A stretch of 64,000 nucleotides of DNA from Sneathiella marina (lineage in GTDB: Bacteria > Pseudomonadota > Alphaproteobacteria > Sneathiellales > Sneathiellaceae): contig NZ_CP098747.1 in NCBI RefSeq assembly GCF_023746535.1, forward strand, positions 3,709,501 to 3,773,500. Direction: 5' to 3'. The position numbers were made by a program, and so were the translations under genes. Positions 26,982 to 35,359 of this stretch are shown one piece after another (the stretch's first letter is position 1; each line of letters starts with the position of its first letter). The notes under the pieces were generated by a model. That model was given only the letters and a program-made list of their open reading frames with translations, was not told where the DNA came from and did not search any database.

Positions 26982-27916
26982 CGATACTGATGCTGGAAAC
27001 ACTCGACACGGCTGGCATGGCATTACTCGGTGAGGCGGGAGAGGTCATTCATTCCCCTACCCCGAATGCACACGATCATTCTTTGCCCTTTGATAAAGTT
27101 ACCGCCATCATCACCCGTGGCCTTGGAAAGCTTGACAGACCCCTGCTGGAAAAATGCCCCAATTTGAAGGTCATAGCCCGTTGCGGTGCCGGCCTTAACA
27201 ATCTTGATACAGTCGCTGCCAAAGCAATGAATATCCCGGTAGTCTTTGCACCAGGTATTAATGCAACTGCAGTTGCCGAACATGTTTTGATGCTGATAAT
27301 GATGATTTTACGCAAAGGTTTTCGGGCTGTAACTGAAGTTAAAAACAGTAACTGGCAGTATCGCAATGACATGCAAAGTGACGATCTCTGCGGCAAGAAA
27401 GTAACCCTGGTCGGTACGGGGAACATCGCCCGCAAAGTTGCGGAGTATACTTCAGCACTTTCCATGGAAACCGTAATGTGCGGACGTGAAGGAAGAGGAA
27501 TGCAAGGTCTGCGGGACAATCTCGAGACCCACCTCGCGACAACGGACGTGCTGTCGTTACATATTCCGGCCGATAATGATAATGACCTGTTTGTTGATGC
27601 AATATTGCTGAACAATCTTAAACCTGGCGCCATTGTCATTAATACGGCACGCGGCAGCCTGATCGACGAGCTAGCGATGGTCAATGCGCTTAACGACGGA
27701 CATATCGCTGCATATGGAGCCGACGTGATGACCACGCAACCTCCGCCCGCTGATAATGCGCTTATCAATCATCCCAATACTGTGGTGACCCCGCATGCAG
27801 CCGCGCTCACCAAACGAACGTATCAGGAAATGAGTATCTTCACGGCTCTGAATGTCGTTTCAATCCTGTCCGGATCGACGCCGGACAAACTGTCAATTTA
27901 TCACGGAGCAGCTTGA
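26978..27916 (+). CDS. D-isomer-specific 2-hydroxyacid dehydrogenase with Arg-Gln-His active site
   Basis: A 312-residue NAD-binding dehydrogenase of the phosphoglycerate dehydrogenase type. The cofactor motif is LVGTGNIARKVAEY; catalytic R225 is in INTARGS and H273 in TPHAAA. The position normally held by Glu (DVxxxEP) is Gln (DVMTTQP, Q254). The 29- and 19-residue spacings equal those I recall for NAD formate dehydrogenase, which also uses Gln-His. No ACT domain. Likely reduces or oxidises a 2-keto/2-hydroxy acid in this pathway. Confidence 0.88.
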   Translation: MTILMLETLDTAGMALLGEAGEVIHSPTPNAHDHSLPFDKVTAIITRGLGKLDRPLLEKCPNLKVIARCGAGLNNLDTVAAKAMNIPVVFAPGINATAVAEHVLMLIMMILRKGFRAVTEVKNSNWQYRNDMQSDDLCGKKVTLVGTGNIARKVAEYTSALSMETVMCGREGRGMQGLRDNLETHLATTDVLSLHIPADNDNDLFVDAILLNNLKPGAIVINTARGSLIDELAMVNALNDGHIAAYGADVMTTQPPPADNALINHPNTVVTPHAAALTKRTYQEMSIFTALNVVSILSGSTPDKLSIYHGAA

Positions 27917-27959
27917 AAATGGCAAGCTTCAAAATGGTTATCAACCTAGGTGGTAATGA

Positions 27960-29063
27960 ATGTTTTCTTTGAAAGTAACAGGGCTGGTAAAGCATTTCGG
28001 CGACGTCAAGGCTGTGGATGGCCTGGATATGGAAGTCAAGAAGGGGGAGTTTTTTGCCCTTCTCGGCCCCAGCGCCAGTGGCAAGACGACCTCTTTCAGG
28101 TCAATTTGCGGTATTGAGAAGCCGGATGCAGGCACCGTCATAATGGATGGTCAGGATATGACCACTGCCTCTATGCGCGATCGTAATGTGGCAATGGTGT
28201 TCCAGACTTTTGCGCTCTATCCACATCTGACGATCCGCGACAATCTGGCCTTCCCGTTGAAACAACAAGGATTGGACCGAGGTGAAATTACCAAGCGCAT
28301 AGATGAGATTGGTGAATTACTGCGCCTGTCCCACACCCTGGACCGTAAGCCTGGAACCGCCAGCGGCGGAGAGCAACAGCGCATTGCCATTGGGAGGGCC
28401 CTGATCCGTCGCCCGGAACTGTTGCTGTTGGATGAGCCATTGACCAACCTCGATGCCAAGCTGCGCCATGACACGCGGGCTGAATTTAAGCGCCTTCATC
28501 GGGAACGTGGCATTACTATTGTATATGCCACACCGGACGAACTGGAGGCTCTGACTATGGGCCAGCGGATCGGTGTACTGAAAGAAGGTCGGATGGTCCA
28601 AATTGGCGAACCGGATCACCTGTATGATTTTCCTGATGACGCCTATGTCGCCGGCATGGTGGGCTCGCCGCGCATGAACTTGATCAACGCCCGCAAAAAG
28701 GGGGAGGGTTCTGGATCAACTGTTGAGGCGCCGCTGGGCGATTTCAAGAAAGGTCAGTGGAAATCAGAATTTGAAAAATTTGCGCATGGTGATGAATTCA
28801 TGTTCGGCATTCGGCCTCACGATATTGTCCCGGTTGGCTCGACCCAGGAGTTTAACGGCCCGACATTTGAAGCTGATATCCATCTGATCGAACCTTTAGG
28901 CGACGTTATCATCCTTGATCTCGTTGTAAATGGTGCCCGGCTCAAGATGGTTTTACCCGAAGAACAGGCCATTGGCTATGACGTCGGAGATCAACTCAAA
29001 TGCGGATTTGATCTTGCAACAACACACCTCTTTACCAAAGAAACCGGAACGGCCGTTAGGTAG
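27960..29063 (+). CDS. ABC transporter ATPase 1 (MalK/UgpC-like, H-loop His replaced)
   Basis: Cytoplasmic ATPase of a carbohydrate importer, 367 residues: nucleotide-binding domain followed by a TOBE-type regulatory domain. Walker A is GPSASGKT (36-43), Q-loop Q82, signature ASGGE (134-138) and Walker B LLLLDEP (D158, E159). The H-loop His expected at residue 192 is Pro (ATPDELEA). The second ATPase of the operon keeps this His but has a broken signature, so the two probably form an asymmetric heterodimer. RBS AGGTGG; 43 bp after the dehydrogenase gene. Confidence 0.92.
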   Translation: MFSLKVTGLVKHFGDVKAVDGLDMEVKKGEFFALLGPSASGKTTSFRSICGIEKPDAGTVIMDGQDMTTASMRDRNVAMVFQTFALYPHLTIRDNLAFPLKQQGLDRGEITKRIDEIGELLRLSHTLDRKPGTASGGEQQRIAIGRALIRRPELLLLDEPLTNLDAKLRHDTRAEFKRLHRERGITIVYATPDELEALTMGQRIGVLKEGRMVQIGEPDHLYDFPDDAYVAGMVGSPRMNLINARKKGEGSGSTVEAPLGDFKKGQWKSEFEKFAHGDEFMFGIRPHDIVPVGSTQEFNGPTFEADIHLIEPLGDVIILDLVVNGARLKMVLPEEQAIGYDVGDQLKCGFDLATTHLFTKETGTAVR

Positions 29064-29121
29064 GCATTTCGGAATAAATAACAACACCTACAAATCTGGA
29101 ATAAGGACAAGGAGAAAAAAA

Positions 29122-30555
29122 TTGAAAAAGCATATAAAAAAGGGAGGCGTCCTTGCATTGAGTGCAATGATGGCGACCATACTAGGAACGGCGGCCCCCG
29201 CGTCGGCGAAAGATATAGTTATTCAGATGGCAGCGCCCGACTGGAGCCCCACGCGGTTCATGCAGGAGTATGCCGATAAGACTTACAAGGCACCCAGCGG
29301 TAACAATGTTACCTTGGCTATCGACTTTATTCCTTGGCCGAGCTTCTATGAGCGTGTCGCGGCATCTATGGCATCAGGTGAGAAGAAGTATCAGCTGGTA
29401 GTGTCCGACAGCCAGTGGATCGGTACTTTCATTGAAGGCGGCCAATTCATGAAGCTGAACAAATATATAGATGCTGATCCTGAGTTGCAGAAAACACTAG
29501 CCGATGTTCACCCCGCACTGACCGAAGCTTATGCAACTTATCCATATAAGTCAGATAATATCTATGGTTTCCCGCAGATGCCGGATACCAAGGTTGCCGT
29601 ATACCGTGAAGATCTGTTCTGCAATGAAATGGAACAGGCGAATTTCAAAGCCAAGTACAGCAAGACATTGCCATGTACCTATGAAGACTGGGAAACTGTT
29701 GATTGGGAAACATGGGGCAATATCGGTGAATTCTTCCGCCGCTCTCCTGGTGATAAACTGGGAAGTGGGACGACCAACGAAGATTTTTACGGTGTCGCCT
29801 ATCAAGCCGGTAAGGGATACGACTTCTCATCCATGCAGATCAATGCGTTTATCTGGCAGAACGGTGGTGGCATTTGGGATGAATCCAAACAACCGGAAGC
29901 TCAGGCTGAAGGCGTTGTCAACTCTGCAGCAGCAGTCAAAGGCCTTGAGGAATATCTCGACCTTCTGAAATATGCCCCACCAGCCGCCAAGACCGGTCAA
30001 ATGGATATTTTCCAGATCCAGGAATTGTTCATGCAAGGCAAAATTGCCGCCATGGTCAACTGGAACGCTGTAGCGGCGGCGGCACTTGATCCGAAAAACT
30101 CCAAGGTTGCGGATAAAACAGCTTTTGCGTTGCCTCCCGGAACACCTGGCCCAGACGGTACGCTGGTCCGTTGGGACAATATCGGTGGCCAGCCCTTCGT
30201 ATTAACCACCTGGAATGATGACGAAACCGTCAAGGAATCTCTTGATCTGGTTAAATGGTGGTTGTCACCGGAAACCCAACTCGAGTTTGCTAAGAAAGGC
30301 AGCGGAAATGCCGCCATCAAGAGCGTCATGGAAATGCCTGGCTACAATGACATCAACCCCTGGAACAAAGCCCATGTTGAAGTCCTGCCCTGGCAGAAAG
30401 ACGTCTGGCATATTCCGGAATTTTTTGAGCTGTTGACACAGCAGCAAGAAGAATATGACAAAGCGATTACAGGCCAGATTTCTGCGCAGGAAGCTCTGGA
30501 CAACATTGCCAAATTCCAGCAGGAACTCCTGACGGAAGCCGGCCGTATCAATTAG
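29122..30555 (+). CDS. extracellular solute-binding protein, family 1
   Basis: Periplasmic sugar-binding component of the importer, about 477 residues. The signal peptide is clear (basic KKHIKKGG, hydrophobic core, cleavage after PASA). The mature part has family features such as GDKLGSGTTNEDFYGVAYQAG and the repeated aromatic residues of sugar sites (WQNGGGIWDE, MVNWNAV). The start is TTG 29122 with the strong site AAGGAG seven bases upstream; no upstream ATG fits. A stem-loop follows the gene. Confidence 0.92.
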   Translation: MKKHIKKGGVLALSAMMATILGTAAPASAKDIVIQMAAPDWSPTRFMQEYADKTYKAPSGNNVTLAIDFIPWPSFYERVAASMASGEKKYQLVVSDSQWIGTFIEGGQFMKLNKYIDADPELQKTLADVHPALTEAYATYPYKSDNIYGFPQMPDTKVAVYREDLFCNEMEQANFKAKYSKTLPCTYEDWETVDWETWGNIGEFFRRSPGDKLGSGTTNEDFYGVAYQAGKGYDFSSMQINAFIWQNGGGIWDESKQPEAQAEGVVNSAAAVKGLEEYLDLLKYAPPAAKTGQMDIFQIQELFMQGKIAAMVNWNAVAAAALDPKNSKVADKTAFALPPGTPGPDGTLVRWDNIGGQPFVLTTWNDDETVKESLDLVKWWLSPETQLEFAKKGSGNAAIKSVMEMPGYNDINPWNKAHVEVLPWQKDVWHIPEFFELLTQQQEEYDKAITGQISAQEALDNIAKFQQELLTEAGRIN

Positions 30556-30592
30556 TGCAGAAGTACTAGAAGTTCTTTTCCAGCGTTGGGCG

Positions 30593-30618
30593 GGGGCGCC
30601 TATGGTATCTGGCGCCCC
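30593..30618 (+). other. intercistronic stem-loop between binding protein and permease genes
   Basis: GGGGCGCC (30593-30600) and GGCGCCCC (30611-30618) make a perfect 8-bp GC stem with a 10-nt loop and no following T tract. It probably stabilises the upstream mRNA or attenuates transcription, which would give more binding protein than permease, as in malE-malF type operons. Function is inferred. Confidence 0.55.
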
Positions 30619-30654
30619 TGTCCATAGCCGGCAGACTTTATCAATTATCATTCC

Positions 30655-31590
30655 GTGAAGCTTGAGAGCTTCGCCCAGAAAAGTCGGAATATTTTAATGC
30701 GTGGATTTATGGATTGGCTAATGGACCCCAAGCGCCGGGGGCCGATGCTCGTGACACCTGCCATATTGCTGTTGTTTGTCATGAATATCTTTCCGCTGAT
30801 GTGGTCATTTGGATTGAGCTTTTTTCACTATAAAGCTTCTTCCATGAAGCCTCCCCGGTTTGCCGGTTTATATTATTATGAGAAAGTCCTAACTGACCCC
30901 GTCGTTTGGGAGCGTTTCCAAACCACCGCGCTCATTGTTAGTTTGAGCGTTTTGGTTCAGATGATCATAGGGTTTGCGCTGGCGATCTTATTTTCCAAGA
31001 AATTTCCAATGCGCCGTGAAATCCTCATGCTGATCCTGACACCAATGATGTTGTCATTTGTAGCTGTTGGCGTGTTCTTTAAACTGTTCTACGAACCAAC
31101 TTTTGGCCTCATTAGCCAGGCCTTCATGGTCTTCACCGGTGAGCCACTGGCACTATTGGCGACCAAATGGGGAGCGATTCTTGGTATTGTGATTGCGGAT
31201 GCCTGGATGTGGACACCGTTTGTGATGCTTTTGGTGCTGGCGGGCCTGGTCAGTGTCCCTAACTATTTATATGAAGCCGCAGAAATTGATCGTGCAAGTA
31301 CGTGGGAACGATTTAAGACTGTTACATTTCCTTATGTTAAAGGTCTGTTATTGCTCGCGCTTCTATTCCGTACGATTGAGACGTTTAAATTATTTGATGT
31401 GGTTTACATTATCACTGCCGGAGGACCGGGGTCTTCGACAGAGACCATAGCGGTCTATGTATACCGCATGGCCTTCCAGTTCTTCAAAACCAGTCAGTCA
31501 TCTGCGCTTTCATACATATTGCTCTTTGTGGTGATCGTGTTGACAAACCTTTACCTCTATTTTGTAAACCGTCGTGAGCAGGAGGCCTGA
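30655..31590 (+). CDS. sugar ABC transporter permease 1
   Basis: Inner-membrane subunit of about 311 residues with six helices and the binding-protein-dependent transport EAA-type loop (YEAAEIDRASTWERFKTVTFP). MalF/UgpA-like. The start is uncertain: GTG 30655 gives the longest reading but has no clear ribosome-binding site; ATG 30697 has GGAA upstream. The C-terminus lies 2 bp from the next permease start. Confidence 0.9.
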   Translation: MKLESFAQKSRNILMRGFMDWLMDPKRRGPMLVTPAILLLFVMNIFPLMWSFGLSFFHYKASSMKPPRFAGLYYYEKVLTDPVVWERFQTTALIVSLSVLVQMIIGFALAILFSKKFPMRREILMLILTPMMLSFVAVGVFFKLFYEPTFGLISQAFMVFTGEPLALLATKWGAILGIVIADAWMWTPFVMLLVLAGLVSVPNYLYEAAEIDRASTWERFKTVTFPYVKGLLLLALLFRTIETFKLFDVVYIITAGGPGSSTETIAVYVYRMAFQFFKTSQSSALSYILLFVVIVLTNLYLYFVNRREQEA

Positions 31591-31592
31591 AT

Positions 31593-32468
31593 ATGTTTGG
31601 CAGGGCTAAGAAAAAACGGGCAATTCGGGAAGCTGGTTGGGGCCATACGGTTATTTGCACAATCATAGGTCTGATTTATTTCTTCCCGGTATTGTGGATT
31701 ATCCTGACCGCTTTCAAGACACGTCAAGATGCGTTGGCAACACCGCCGTCCTTCCTGTTTACGCCGACACTCGATAATTTCCTTCGTGTATTTTATCGAG
31801 TGACGACAGATGGTGAACAGTTGTCGACCGGTATGGGATTGTTTTTCTTTAATTCGATTTTTATTGCGGGTGCCGGTGTGCTATTGGCTCTGATCGTCGG
31901 AACAATGGCGGCTTATGGCTTCTCTCGTTATCCGCTTAAAGGAAATGATACCTATCTGTTTGTCATCCTGACGACACGTATGCTGCCACCGATCGTTGTG
32001 ATTGTGCCAATATTTCTGATGTTCCGCATCACGGGACTCAGCGGCAGCTACATCGGGATTATTTTGCTCTACGCCATGTTCAATCTGGCATTCAGTGTCT
32101 GGATGATGAAAAGCTTCTTCGATGAGCTGTCCACAGATGTGGAGGATGCCGCGCGGCTGGAAGGTGCCAGTGAATGGAAGGTCTTCTTCAAGATATGTAT
32201 TCCGCAGTTGAAGGCCGGTTTGGCCGCAACGTCTGTCTTTGCACTGATCCTGACCTGGAACGAATTTCTGTTTGCATTACTGTTGACGGGCAGTGATACC
32301 CGGACGGTACCTGTGGCCATGGCCCGTTCCATGGGCGGTCAGCTTGGCGTCGACTGGGGATTGCTTGCCGCAATCATCACTCTGTTCCTGATACCTGTGT
32401 TCATCGTCACTTATGCTTTGCAGAACCATCTACTGCGCGGCGTCACCTTCGGTACAGTTAAAAAGTAA
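31593..32468 (+). CDS. sugar ABC transporter permease 2
   Basis: MalG/UgpE-like inner-membrane subunit, 291 residues, six helices. The EAA loop VEDAARLEGASEWKVFFKICIP (two parts of the conserved coupling helix) contacts the ATPases. AGGAGG in the end of the upstream permease gene precedes the ATG, indicating coupled translation. Confidence 0.92.
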   Translation: MFGRAKKKRAIREAGWGHTVICTIIGLIYFFPVLWIILTAFKTRQDALATPPSFLFTPTLDNFLRVFYRVTTDGEQLSTGMGLFFFNSIFIAGAGVLLALIVGTMAAYGFSRYPLKGNDTYLFVILTTRMLPPIVVIVPIFLMFRITGLSGSYIGIILLYAMFNLAFSVWMMKSFFDELSTDVEDAARLEGASEWKVFFKICIPQLKAGLAATSVFALILTWNEFLFALLLTGSDTRTVPVAMARSMGGQLGVDWGLLAAIITLFLIPVFIVTYALQNHLLRGVTFGTVKK

Positions 32469-32478
32469 GGCGTAAAAA

Positions 32479-33567
32479 ATGGGTTCTATTAGAGTTGAAA
32501 ACCTGACGAAACGATTTGGCGATCTCGTCGCCGTCAATGCTGTCGATATGACGATCGAGGAGGGCGAGGTGTTATGCCTTCTCGGCCCGTCAGGATGTGG
32601 TAAGACGACCACTTTACGCATGATAGCTGGGTTGGAGCAAGAAACTGAAGGAGATGTCTATATTGGCGGGAACCTCGCCAACGATTTGTCACCTTCGGAG
32701 AGAGATATCTCCATGGTATTCCAGTTTTATGCCTTATATCCGACTTTAACGGTAGCAGAGAATATCGCGTTTCCCTTGCGGTCAGAAAGCTCTAGTGCCG
32801 AAGAGATTAAGGTGCGTGTCATGGAGGTTGCGCGTGCTCTGCAATTGCAGGACGTTCTGAATCGCACACCCGGACAACTGGGTGAAGGAGAAAAACAGCG
32901 CGTCGCGGTAGCACGGGCGATTGTGCGCGACCCAAACTGTTTTCTGTTTGATGAACCGCTCAGCCGCCTTGATGTGACTTTACGGCAAACCATGCGCGGT
33001 GAAATCAAGGAAATCCTCAACAGCCTGTCCAAAGCAACGGTTATTGTAACACATGATCAGTTGGAGGCATTGACCATGGCGGATCGGATTGCTGTGATGC
33101 GTCAAGGCAATATCGAGCAAATTGCAACACCGCACGAAATTTTTACACAGCCAGCCAATTTGTTTGTTGCCGGCTTCATTGGGACACCGTCAATGAACCT
33201 CCTACCGGGCATCTTGCGGACCTATTCAGACGGGATTGCAACCTTTGAGCTTTGCGGTCAGCAGATCAGCCTGAAAGTCGATCCAGCTGTTGCTAACCTT
33301 TCTCCGGGATCAGCTGTCACCATAGGAATTCGCCCCCGGGCCTTTAAATTGGAAACAACGGAGACGAATGTCGGTATCGCCGTAGAGGTAGATTTGATTG
33401 AACCTATGGGCGCTGAAACGCTTATTCACACGCTTGCCGGAGACACGGACATTCGAGTGGTAATCAATAGAACTGAAAAAGTCTCCGTTGGTGATCGCGT
33501 GAGAATTGTCAGCAGACCAGACCAAAATCTGGTTTTCGACCAGTCAGAAAGGTTGGTATTGTCATGA
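32479..33567 (+). CDS. ABC transporter ATPase 2 (degenerate signature motif)
   Basis: Second cytoplasmic ATPase of the importer, 362 residues with a C-terminal TOBE-type domain. Walker A GPSGCGKT (36-43), Q82, Walker B D158-E159 and H192 (VTHDQ) are all intact, but the LSGGQ signature reads LGEGE (134-138). This is the mirror image of ATPase 1. In a heterodimer one composite site would combine intact elements of both chains and the other the two defects. The stop overlaps the next start (ATGA). Confidence 0.92.
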   Translation: MGSIRVENLTKRFGDLVAVNAVDMTIEEGEVLCLLGPSGCGKTTTLRMIAGLEQETEGDVYIGGNLANDLSPSERDISMVFQFYALYPTLTVAENIAFPLRSESSSAEEIKVRVMEVARALQLQDVLNRTPGQLGEGEKQRVAVARAIVRDPNCFLFDEPLSRLDVTLRQTMRGEIKEILNSLSKATVIVTHDQLEALTMADRIAVMRQGNIEQIATPHEIFTQPANLFVAGFIGTPSMNLLPGILRTYSDGIATFELCGQQISLKVDPAVANLSPGSAVTIGIRPRAFKLETTETNVGIAVEVDLIEPMGAETLIHTLAGDTDIRVVINRTEKVSVGDRVRIVSRPDQNLVFDQSERLVLS

Positions 33568-33872
33568 GTGATGTTTCTGAAAAAGGCATGACGACTAAAC
33601 AAGCACGGCGGCTTGAATATGGTATTATCGGATTTTGCCTGCTGGCTCTGGTTTCAATATTTCAACCCTTCAGCCAAGCGCTATTCACTATAGGCTGTAT
33701 TTCTGTCGTCGTGGGTGGCTTGGCATTCAATTTGGTGCCATTTTGTGTTGCTGGAAACAAATACCGTGATATTGCCAAGAGTGGTATGATCGTTGTCATA
33801 GTTTTTGTCATAGTGGTCATCCTGGCCCTGGCTTCGGCGTGGGGATACGGTGTCTATCTCCGATCACAATAG
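33564..33872 (+). CDS. small membrane protein of the ABC transporter operon
   Basis: I do not recognise the family. The 102 residues have about three hydrophobic helices (roughly residues 20-37, 40-57 and 73-97). Coupled to ATPase 2 by an ATGA overlap, so it is made with the transporter. Rhizobial glycerol transporters with two ATPases also have a small membrane protein gene (glpU); this could be a functional analogue, which is inference. An accessory subunit of the importer is the simplest reading. Confidence 0.75.
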   Translation: MSDVSEKGMTTKQARRLEYGIIGFCLLALVSIFQPFSQALFTIGCISVVVGGLAFNLVPFCVAGNKYRDIAKSGMIVVIVFVIVVILALASAWGYGVYLRSQ

Positions 33873-33899
33873 GTAACGAGAACAATTTGGGAAGAGGCT

Positions 33900-34652
33900 A
33901 TGAACCAGGCGGAAGTAAAAAGAATTGTCGCGGAATTGCTGCCTTATATTAGGTACCATCGGCTGCAACCTGGTGATCGCTTACCCTCTGAAAGGGATTT
34001 ATGCACCAAGTTCAACGCCAGCCGTAATTCTGTGCGGGAAGCTCTGACAGCTCTTGAAATCATGCGGGTGGTCGAACGCCGCCCCAACTCTGGTATTTAC
34101 TTGCAAGAGTTATCGCGCGATACCAGTGTTGATGCGATGGTGATGTTCCAAGATGCGGGAGTCCCTTTGCTGAGTGAAGAAGTGGCAGGTTTCGTTGAGA
34201 CACGACGAATTCTGGAAATCGAAAGCTTTCGCCTGGCCTGCGAAAGGAGTACAGAAGAAGATCTTCAAAAATTGCGTGAAATCCTTACGTTCTGCGAAGA
34301 AAATATCGAAAATTGTGAATTGATTGCTGAATATGATGCAATTTTCCATCTCGCTCTTGTCGAGGCTGCGCATAATCAGGTGTATTTGCGCGTGGTCAAT
34401 TCTTTTTATCTGACATCGAAAGATCGCCGGAAGGTCTTTTTCAAGTCCTTGGAGCAATGCAAACGATCGCATCAGGACCATCTGAAGCTATATAATTCCT
34501 TGAAGGACAGAGACTATGTTTCCGGTAAAAAAATATTAAACCGACATCTCGCGACCGTCGGCGAATTCTGGGAACGGCACCTTAAGCAAGAAAAGGAATC
34601 CGCAGCTCGGGAAGAGAAGCTGGGAAAATCGAAAATTGAGGCGACCCGTTAG
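33900..34652 (+). CDS. GntR family regulator, FadR subfamily (FCD domain)
   Basis: A 250-residue regulator: N-terminal winged helix (RLQPGDRLPSERDLCTKF, then SRNSVREALTAL and a wing) and a C-terminal helical FCD effector domain with metal-ligand pattern YDAIFHLAL, SHQDH and LNRHL. Members bind organic or sugar acids and metals. Last gene of the plus-strand operon, RBS GAAGAGG. The two TGGT-N3-ACCA sites at 24313-24338 fit its subfamily, making it the likely regulator of the operon that ends with it. Confidence 0.92.
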   Translation: MNQAEVKRIVAELLPYIRYHRLQPGDRLPSERDLCTKFNASRNSVREALTALEIMRVVERRPNSGIYLQELSRDTSVDAMVMFQDAGVPLLSEEVAGFVETRRILEIESFRLACERSTEEDLQKLREILTFCEENIENCELIAEYDAIFHLALVEAAHNQVYLRVVNSFYLTSKDRRKVFFKSLEQCKRSHQDHLKLYNSLKDRDYVSGKKILNRHLATVGEFWERHLKQEKESAAREEKLGKSKIEATR

Positions 34653-34828
34653 CCCCAACGCTCAGGCTACTTTCTTCTTGAACGGTGCCCCAAGCTCGAC
34701 GCCTCGGAACATCGAATTTTTCCCTTGTTCCATCGCAGAATTTCATCATTTATTAACCGTATCCTAACTTCTACTGCCTACAATTCTTACCATTGCTATG
34801 AAATGCGGATTGTAGAAAAAGGAATATC

Positions 34829-35350
34829 ATGCCTGTTCTGATGATGTCGGCTGGCGGTTTGGTTTTACTTGCAGCTATCTGGGATTTATTTTCCCGGCGC
34901 ATCCCAAATCTATTACCACTCATCATAGCCGCACTGTATTTGATGCATTGCGTTTATACCTCAGCATGGTCGGATATGCCGTGGCATCTTTTGACAGGTG
35001 CGGGCGTCCTCGTCGTGGGCATAGTAATATTTTCTTTTGGCTGGCTCGGGGGCGGAGATGTCAAATTGCTCGCAGCCCTGGCACTTTGGGCCGGTCCCGA
35101 CCATCTTATTTTGCTCCTATTAATCACTGGTGTCGGAGGTGGACTTTTAGCGGTTCTGTATGTGCTACCTGCGATTCTTGCCAAAAACCCGGCGGTGTCC
35201 AGCAGCATAGATTGGATATTTACCCGGATTTTGAAAAGGCCCGCACCAATGCTTATGGCGTCCAATTCGCAAGGGCTACAATTACCTTATGGTGTAGCAA
35301 TCGCGATTGCCGGGTTCGCTGTATTCTATCAGATTTCCGGCGGAATTTAG
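34829..35350 (+). CDS. A24 family prepilin peptidase (CpaA/TadV-like)
   Basis: Membrane aspartyl protease of 173 residues. The two catalytic Asp lie in AIWDLFSRRIPN (about residue 19) and GGGDVKLLAALALW (about residue 76); short form without the N-methyltransferase domain, as in Tad/Flp pilus systems. No pilin or Tad genes are in the window, so its substrate is encoded elsewhere. RBS AAGGA. Confidence 0.9.
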   Translation: MPVLMMSAGGLVLLAAIWDLFSRRIPNLLPLIIAALYLMHCVYTSAWSDMPWHLLTGAGVLVVGIVIFSFGWLGGGDVKLLAALALWAGPDHLILLLLITGVGGGLLAVLYVLPAILAKNPAVSSSIDWIFTRILKRPAPMLMASNSQGLQLPYGVAIAIAGFAVFYQISGGI

Positions 35351-35359
35351 CTGCGCCAA

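Noticed and set aside
34684-34691. GGTGCCCC, the inverted 8-nt end of tRNA-Leu, downstream of the accessory locus
   Set aside because: Too short, in the wrong orientation for a simple attachment-site repeat, and no integrase is present.
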